From contig OY720344.1 of NCBI GenBank assembly GCA_963082975.1, forward strand, positions 15,611,580-15,675,579: a DNA stretch of 64,000 nt. Direction: 5' to 3'. Source of the DNA: Labia minor (lineage: Eukaryota > Arthropoda > Insecta > Dermaptera > Spongiphoridae). The translations under genes were made by a program, and so were the position numbers. Positions 59,225 through 64,000 of the stretch are shown piece by piece (position 1 is the first letter of the stretch; every line of letters starts with the position of its first letter). A model generated the notes under the pieces. The model ran no database searches. It saw only the letters and a list, made by a program, of their open reading frames with translations, and was not told where the DNA came from.

Positions 59225-59660
59225 GTGGAAGTCTATGTACAAGGACATCGAGAAATGGTGCAAAACCTGCCACGGCTGTCAACTAGTGTCAAGACCAAAT
59301 AGGCCTGAACCTTTGAAACCAAAGATAACAAGACTTCTTACAGAACTGAAAAAGAGAATCAGAGACTATGTTCAAATTGTTTACTAATTGTTTGTTTGTT
59401 ATAAAAACTTTCGTGTTTAAAGTATTGTTCTTTGTGCAAATTGTTTACTAATCGCTTATTGAACTGTTTGTTAAAATTCTGATAAAGGGAGGAATTGTTA
59501 TGTATTTTATGTGGTTTGCAGTGAGTGAATGGAATGAGGAGAGTTGGATCATGGCATTCTGTTTATATAGATTACACGATAAATAAACAACAGGAATAAA
59601 GTTTTGCTTTTAAATGTTATAAGTGTAATTTATTTGCTATTTAAGTTTAAATACGTAACA
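59225..59660 (+). pseudogene. Ty3/gypsy remnant: integrase zinc-binding piece plus 3' LTR
   Basis: 59225-59385 reads WKSMYKDIEKWCKTCHGCQL then VSRPNRPEPLKP, matching the HHCC zinc-binding end of gypsy-type integrases (the CxxC is visible, the HH half is lost). A polypurine tract AAAGGGAGGAA (59484-59494) precedes a candidate LTR at 59496-59660, which starts TGTTATG, ends CGTAACA and contains AATAAA. Most of the internal region and the 5' LTR are missing. Confidence 0.75.
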
Positions 59661-60120
59661 CAATATACATATAAATATTAATTTAAAAAATTTATTTTCA
59701 AAATTTACAAATCAATTGACAATTATATTGTTACATAATCAAAATATTTCAAATATTGTAATTTCTGGATAAAATAAATAATAAATATGTATTAAATTAA
59801 AAAATTAATATAAAAGTATAATATATTAAATAAGTATTTATTTTTATATTTTAAATCGATTAAACATGTTTTATTAATTGCATCCATTCATTATTTTGTA
59901 TTTTCTTTCTTCAAAGAATGAAAACAGCAATCCAGGGATAAAATTCCTTATTAATAGTAAGCATGTATCTTTCACATCTGAAATCACAAACGAAAATATT
60001 AAATAATATAAAAACTTTTAAAAATATATGTACATTTATTTTAATTATTTTAATCAGAAAAGTTGGATTCAATTTTATTTATAATTCATCTTTCATCTTT
60101 TTTCATATAATAAATACTAG
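59661..60120. other. AT-rich spacer inside the 5.3-kb element
   Basis: No exon or element recognised; mostly A/T. Confidence 0.3.
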
Positions 60121-60290
60121 CTGCTCAGAGCTCCTTCGTCGCTCTTCACATCTAGACGGGGGCTCCGCCCCCTGTACCCCCGAGTGGTACATAGTATTTG
60201 GTTGAAAGTAGTAAAAGGTTTTCATCCATTTTGTTTCAAACAATCTATAACATAAAACATTCATTTCTTATTGTGTGATTATTTAAAATA
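60121..60290 (+). repeat. Repeat family C, copy with GC-rich hairpin
   Basis: CTGCTCAGAGCTCCTTCGTC, CGCTCTTCACATCTAGAC, then GGGGGCTCCGCCCCC (a 6-bp G/C stem with a 3-base loop), then GTGGTACATAGTATTTGG. It is the most complete family C copy here. It truncates the zinc-finger remnant to its right. Confidence 0.65.
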
Positions 60291-60352
60291 TATTTTAATT
60301 TATTTAGTAAATTAATTATATATATTATTATTGAATATGTTATATCTATATA

Positions 60353-61010
60353 CTAGAAAGTTCGGGCTAAATTTTTATTGTCGAAATTGCAAACATAATA
60401 TGTTTGTCTTTTTATTGATCCACATAATTTTCTAAAATAAATATATTTGCTATTTGATTCATTATTAAACCAATTGTTAAATTCAATTTTATCAGAAAAT
60501 TTTAAAAGTTTCCATGCAGGTTTTAAATTATGTACTAATTGCAAATTTGTGATTTAAAATAAAAAAATTTATTGCAATCGGGGAACAAACATTTGGAGTG
60601 TTTCGAGTATTTTAAATAAATAGAATTAGTAGAAGTAGAAGGAATAGAATTAGTAGAAGTAGAAGGAATAGAATTAGTAGAAGTAGAAGGAATAGAATTA
60701 GTAGAAGTAGAAGGAATAGAATTAGTAGAAGTAGAAGGAATAGAATTAGTAGAAGTAGAAGGAATAGAATTAGTAGAAGTAGAAGGAATAGAAATAGATG
60801 TAGAAGGAATAGAAATAGATGTAGAAGGAATAGAATTAGTAGAAGTAGAAGGAATAGAATTAGAAGAAGAAGGAATAGATATAGTAATAGATTGCCCTAG
60901 ACCGCTATCAGGTACATTACAGCCCAATAACTTATGTTTATAAAAACTTTTCCTGTTTTGGTAAATCTGGTAACATTTCTGACATATTCTAGGGTAAGAA
61001 ATGACACCGT
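60353..61010 (-). pseudogene. Zinc-finger coding remnant with IPSTSTNS repeats
   Basis: Minus strand. After a pyrimidine-rich candidate acceptor (GTTATTCTTTGGTTATTAG, ending at 61011), the exon reads SYPRICQKCYQIYQNRKSFY and KHKLLGC, a C2HC/C2H2-like finger. It continues with a serine/threonine-rich stretch of about nine IPSTSTNS-type repeats and a second finger beginning CLFPDCNKFFYFKS. The frame then shifts near 60548. The new frame gives LQLVHNLKPAWKLLKFSDKI, EFNNWFNN, and YVCNFDNKN before a stop at 60353. An LxFxxxxEFxxW segment with a later YYxCN motif resembles the FAR1-like N-terminal region of Mutator-type transposases (from memory, not searched). An apparent membrane helix at its upstream end (61015-61098) is the pyrimidine tract read as protein. 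It is broken and truncated by family C. Confidence 0.6.
60618..60870 (-). repeat. 24-bp coding minisatellite
   Basis: The unit GAATTAGTAGAAGTAGAAGGAATA is repeated about nine times with two variant units (AAATAGATGTAGAAGGAATA). It encodes the octapeptide repeat of the zinc-finger remnant. Unit variation keeps the reading frame, so the repeats expanded while the frame mattered or very recently. Confidence 0.9.
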
Positions 61011-61099
61011 CTAATAACCAAAGAATAACAGTGAAAGAGATAAAAAGGATAAGAAAAACTAAATTAATAAAAAAGATAGGGATATACATTGAGGACATT

Positions 61100-61907
61100 C
61101 TAAAAAAAAAAAAAAAAAATTAATTAATATAAGAATAATTATTAGTTGGTAAATAAAAAATAACCAAAATAATTTGATACACAAACCTTGCCCACGAAAA
61201 AGAAAATAAATAAATAAATAAATAATAACATATGTTCATAATTACCAAATTAACTGCAAATTATAAAGAAATCCAAAAAAAAAAATTAATGATTAACATT
61301 AGAGGTAGCTTATTTAGAAATGCCTAAAAAAAAAAATCTGATTTAATATATTCACCAAATTAGTATTCAAGCTAAAGAAAATAAATAAATAGAATAGAAT
61401 AATTAATTGAATAATAATGAATATAAACTGTAAAAAGAATATCTGATAAAAACTAAAAATTTTACAGAATTAAAAGTAGAATATTGAAATGTTTGAAATA
61501 AGATAATTTTAATTTTGATTAATTTAAAAAGATTAAAGCAATAATAACATTTGTTCATAATTACCAAATTATATTATAATTATAAAGCAATCCAAAAAAA
61601 ATATGGTATAAGAATAATAAGAATAAAATAAGAAATTTAAAAGGTTAAAAGGGAATAAATGTTTGCAAAAAGATATTTTTAATTTTGATTAATGCAAAAA
61701 GATTAAAACAAATAATAAGATATGTTCATATTTACGATTAAACTTAATTTAAATTCTTAGATTAAATATATTTTAATAAATTAACAATTTCCAATATGCT
61801 TACCTTTAAAATGAATGAATGAATGAATATGTAAGAAATCAGAAAGGAATCTAGAGAAATAATTTATATTTTGATTGCTAAGTTCGGAATCGATAAATAA
61901 CATATTT
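61100..61907. other. AT-rich sequence with direct repeats, near right TIR
   Basis: The phrase AATAACATATGTTCATAATTACC with flanking AAAGAAATCCAAAAAAAA recurs at about 61226, 61544 and 61708. That indicates a diverged direct repeat of about 160-320 bp spacing. There is no coding sequence. It may be 5' untranslated or intron sequence of the zinc-finger gene. Confidence 0.5.
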
Positions 61908-62713
61908 TATCGTTGCTGATACCAAGGAAGACATAGACGTCAAATACATTGTTGATCTCAGAAATGTTCAAAAATCATATTTATATATATATAAATACAC
62001 AACTTTGTTTAAAATATTGCAATACGAACTGTTTTATAATTCTTATCTCTAACATAAAATATATATTTATTATGTGAAGTTCATTTCGTATAATTTTGAT
62101 TATATATGTATATATGAAATGAACTTTACATAATAAATATATATTTATATGTTAGAGATAATTTATAAAACAGTTCTAATGACAATTCAAATTTCGCGCT
62201 CTGTTATAAGAAATTTGAAAGCAGATGGTTTCATGGTGTTGGTCACGATCACGCGAGTTCTATACTTTTTCCCCATCCCGCAAAAGTGCTCAACGCCGCT
62301 AAAGAAGTTTTCACTTCAAAAATTATTTAATATTTGGAAATATATCTGACTTATAGAAAAAATGAATATTAATTAAAGAAAGAAATAGTTTTTAAAATAT
62401 CCTGAATAATATGTAACAATTTTCAAGATAGAAATTTATTACAATATTACAATTATTAACTGTTGCATCATTGCATCAATCTGATTAAAATGAATGGAAC
62501 TTCGGGTACTCAATAATAATAAATAAAATAATATTAATAAATATATTGAATAATATTTTATTGAAAAAATATTAAAACTTATAAAACTATCTAAAACTTT
62601 ATTAATAAAAGAACAATGAATAAATAAATATAGAATAGTAATTTATTAAAAAGTAAACAATAGATAAAAAGAAAAAAAAATAACAAAATCATTATTTTCA
62701 TTTTTAAATAACG

Positions 62714-62782
62714 ATTCACCCGGCGAGTTTCGAACCGACGAAATCCACTCGTTAAAACATCAGTCCAACCGCTGGACTATAT
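62714..62782 (-). other. tRNA-like segment in family G
   Basis: On the minus strand, TAGTCCAGCGGTTGG fits an A box and GGTTCGAAACTC fits a B box (GTTCGAAAC, 62727-62735), followed by GCCGGGTGA. The equivalent region of the other copy (23552-23630) keeps the B box but has lost the A box. It has no full cloverleaf that I can fold by eye. Probably the head of an old SINE carried within family G. Confidence 0.5.
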
Positions 62783-63045
62783 GTATTTATATAAAAAATT
62801 GTCATTTTTTTACTGTCTTAGCAGGCAGTATTAAAAATTTTGACGTTTTCCATATATAATTTTCAATTAAGAAATTAATAATGAAGCTGTATGTTTCAAG
62901 AGATATCATCAATAAAACTTAATTTTTCTTTATAAATACTATATCTAGTGTGAATTTGAAAAAAATCGTTAGAGCGGTTTTTGAGAACCAATATATATAG
63001 ATAAATACATATATACAATTTTAGCTAGCATAATAAGATAAGATA

Positions 63046-63610
63046 GGAGATTAATTAGAGATAGCGAGGAAAAATTAATCGAGGCAGAAAAAGATATGGG
63101 GTTTGAAATTAATAGTGATAAGAAAAAATATTTAGTAACATAGAGGAACAGGTTTAATATACAAAATGTAGAATTTGAATATGTAAAAAAATTGAATGTA
63201 ATCACGAAGGATAATAATATTTGAGAAGAATTTAAATCGAGGTTGCAATCGGGAAACGCCTGTTATCAAGCAGTAAAGAGGCTTATCTCATCAAAATTAT
63301 TATCAAAGGGAATCAAAATTAAAATATATAAAACAATTATTTTGTCTGTTATATTATATGGGTGTGAGGCATGGTCTATGACCTTAGGAAATGAGAGTAG
63401 ATTCAGAGTATTTGAGAATAGGATTATTCCCAGCATTTATGGGCCAAAGAAAGATGAGGACACCAGAGAATGGCGGAGACTGCATAACGATTAATTGCAT
63501 GACCTCAATGCATCTCCAGAAATGGTTAGAGTTATAAAAGCGAGAAAGATGCGATAGGCGGGGCACGTGCAGGCACGTGGCTAGAATGAGAGAGAAAATT
63601 GTGGGAGATC
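63046..63610 (+). pseudogene. LINE reverse transcriptase, right part of split LINE
   Basis: Continues the LINE cut at 55480: NSDKKKYLVT-like sequence, then an open run at 63243-63494 with SGNACYQAVKRLISSKLLSK, ILSVILYGCEAW, LGNESRFRVFENRI, SIYGPKKDEDTREWRRLHND. The 3' end is degraded. It has in-frame stops. Confidence 0.82.
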
Positions 63611-63656
63611 GCTCTGCGTCTTCTCCTCCTCAGTAAATGGGAACTGAATCAAAGAG

Positions 63657-63697
<41 letters not shown>

Positions 63698-64000
63698 TAA
63701 TATTAAAATTAATTTTTAAATATATCCAAATATAAAAAATAAATATATATTAAAAAATAAAATAATTTCTATAATAAAAATTTTACTATCATTAAATTCC
63801 ATGTTTGCTGGGTATGCTATTAAAATAATTGCAGTGCATTCAGGAGTTGGTCTGTGGTAGTGGTGGTTCGTGTTTTGCGGGCCTTCCATCCTGTGAGATC
63901 TGTCGGGCGCCAGTATAGCCATCTATCGGGCACCTGTGAACTTGCCGGTTGTGCTCTTGCAGCGACTCTTAGCGGTGCAACAATAAGACATCATATTAAA
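63611..64000. other. Right edge: (ATT)n microsatellite and unidentified GC-richer sequence
   Basis: An (ATT)n run lies at 63660-63692. The last 160 bases (from GAGTTGGTCTGTGGTAGTGG) are GC-richer, contain GGGCGCCAGTATAGCC, and are cut by the window end. They look like a repeat or an exon of a mobile element, but I cannot identify them. Confidence 0.35.

Larger units (their letters stand above)
56657..61976 (-). mobile_element. 5.3-kb TIR transposon with 10-bp duplication and gene cargo
   Basis: The left 56657-56725 and the right 61908-61976 are inverted repeats of about 68 bp, including ACAATGTATTTGACGTCTAT and GTCTTCCTTG(A/G)TATCAGC. A perfect 10-bp duplication ATATTTATAT flanks it (56647-56656 and 61977-61986), and family G copy 1 (about 22806) shows the unoccupied site. 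The long TIRs and 9-10-bp duplication suggest a Mutator-like element. A minus-strand zinc-finger frame near its right end (60353-61098) may be what remains of its own transposase gene. The remaining cargo is a LINE fragment, a La retrocopy, a Ty3/gypsy remnant and a family C copy. Confidence 0.85.
55481..63045 (+). mobile_element. Family G copy carrying two large insertions
   Basis: Its pieces are 55481-55735, 56374-56656 and 61977-63045, collinear with 22279-24045. The breaks hold family B (55736-56373) and the 5.3-kb transposon (56657-61976). It lies inside a LINE. The shared ends, AGTACCGGGACCCC and GCATAATAAGATAAGATA, give the limits of family G. Confidence 0.82.

Noticed and set aside
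61015-61098. Signal or membrane segment at the start of the zinc-finger open frame
   Set aside because: The hydrophobic residues come from a T-rich tract that ends in an AG acceptor, so it is more likely intron.

Overview
This window reads as a piece of an AT-rich arthropod genome, an insect or possibly a crustacean. The reasons are spliced genes with GT-AG introns, an innexin (the invertebrate gap-junction family), and abundant mariner, hAT, Helitron-like, LINE, SINE and P-element-type sequence. I cannot place it to a species. Base composition was judged by eye, not computed.

Host genes that can be assembled exon by exon: (1) ANAPC7 (APC7, a TPR subunit of the anaphase-promoting complex), plus strand, 13203-22092, 11 exons, 560 aa. 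(2) An innexin, minus strand, 36165-41575, 5 exons, 369 aa. (3) BUD31/G10 (a spliceosome protein), minus strand, 43614-45395, 4 exons, exactly 144 aa. (4) A THAP-domain/P-element-type transposase gene, plus strand, 45985-51396, which starts 590 bp from BUD31 in divergent orientation. A lysine-rich terminal exon of an unrecognised gene lies at 11431-11761. These genes are unrelated in function and do not form a cluster. BUD31 and the THAP gene share one intergenic interval.

Layout: 1-13 kb is AT-rich, gene-poor sequence with mariner remnants, a hAT element nested in a mariner, a tRNA-derived SINE, foldback elements and some GC-richer single-copy islands. 13-22 kb is ANAPC7, whose introns hold a SINE, two small mariners, a mariner remnant, a long-TIR MITE, and a hAT MITE nested in a foldback element. 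22-36 kb is repeats: a 1.8-kb repeat called here family G, LINE remnants, and Helentron-like elements of family A, one inserted inside another. 36-51 kb holds the innexin, BUD31 and THAP genes with LINE and mariner remnants between them. 52-64 kb is one large nest. A LINE is split by a family G copy. That copy is split by a second Helentron-like element (family B) and by a 5.3-kb transposon with about 68-bp inverted repeats and a 10-bp target duplication. The 5.3-kb element carries a La-protein retrocopy, itself split by a hAT MITE that holds a pogo-like MITE. It also carries a Ty3/gypsy remnant and a zinc-finger coding remnant with a minisatellite.

The two most unusual objects are the tandem array of near-identical, frame-preserving 111-nt exons inside the THAP/transposase gene (48484-49652) and the 5.3-kb gene-carrying transposon (56657-61976). 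The insertions in the second can be dated relative to each other, because an uninterrupted paralogue of its host repeat lies at 22.3-24.0 kb.
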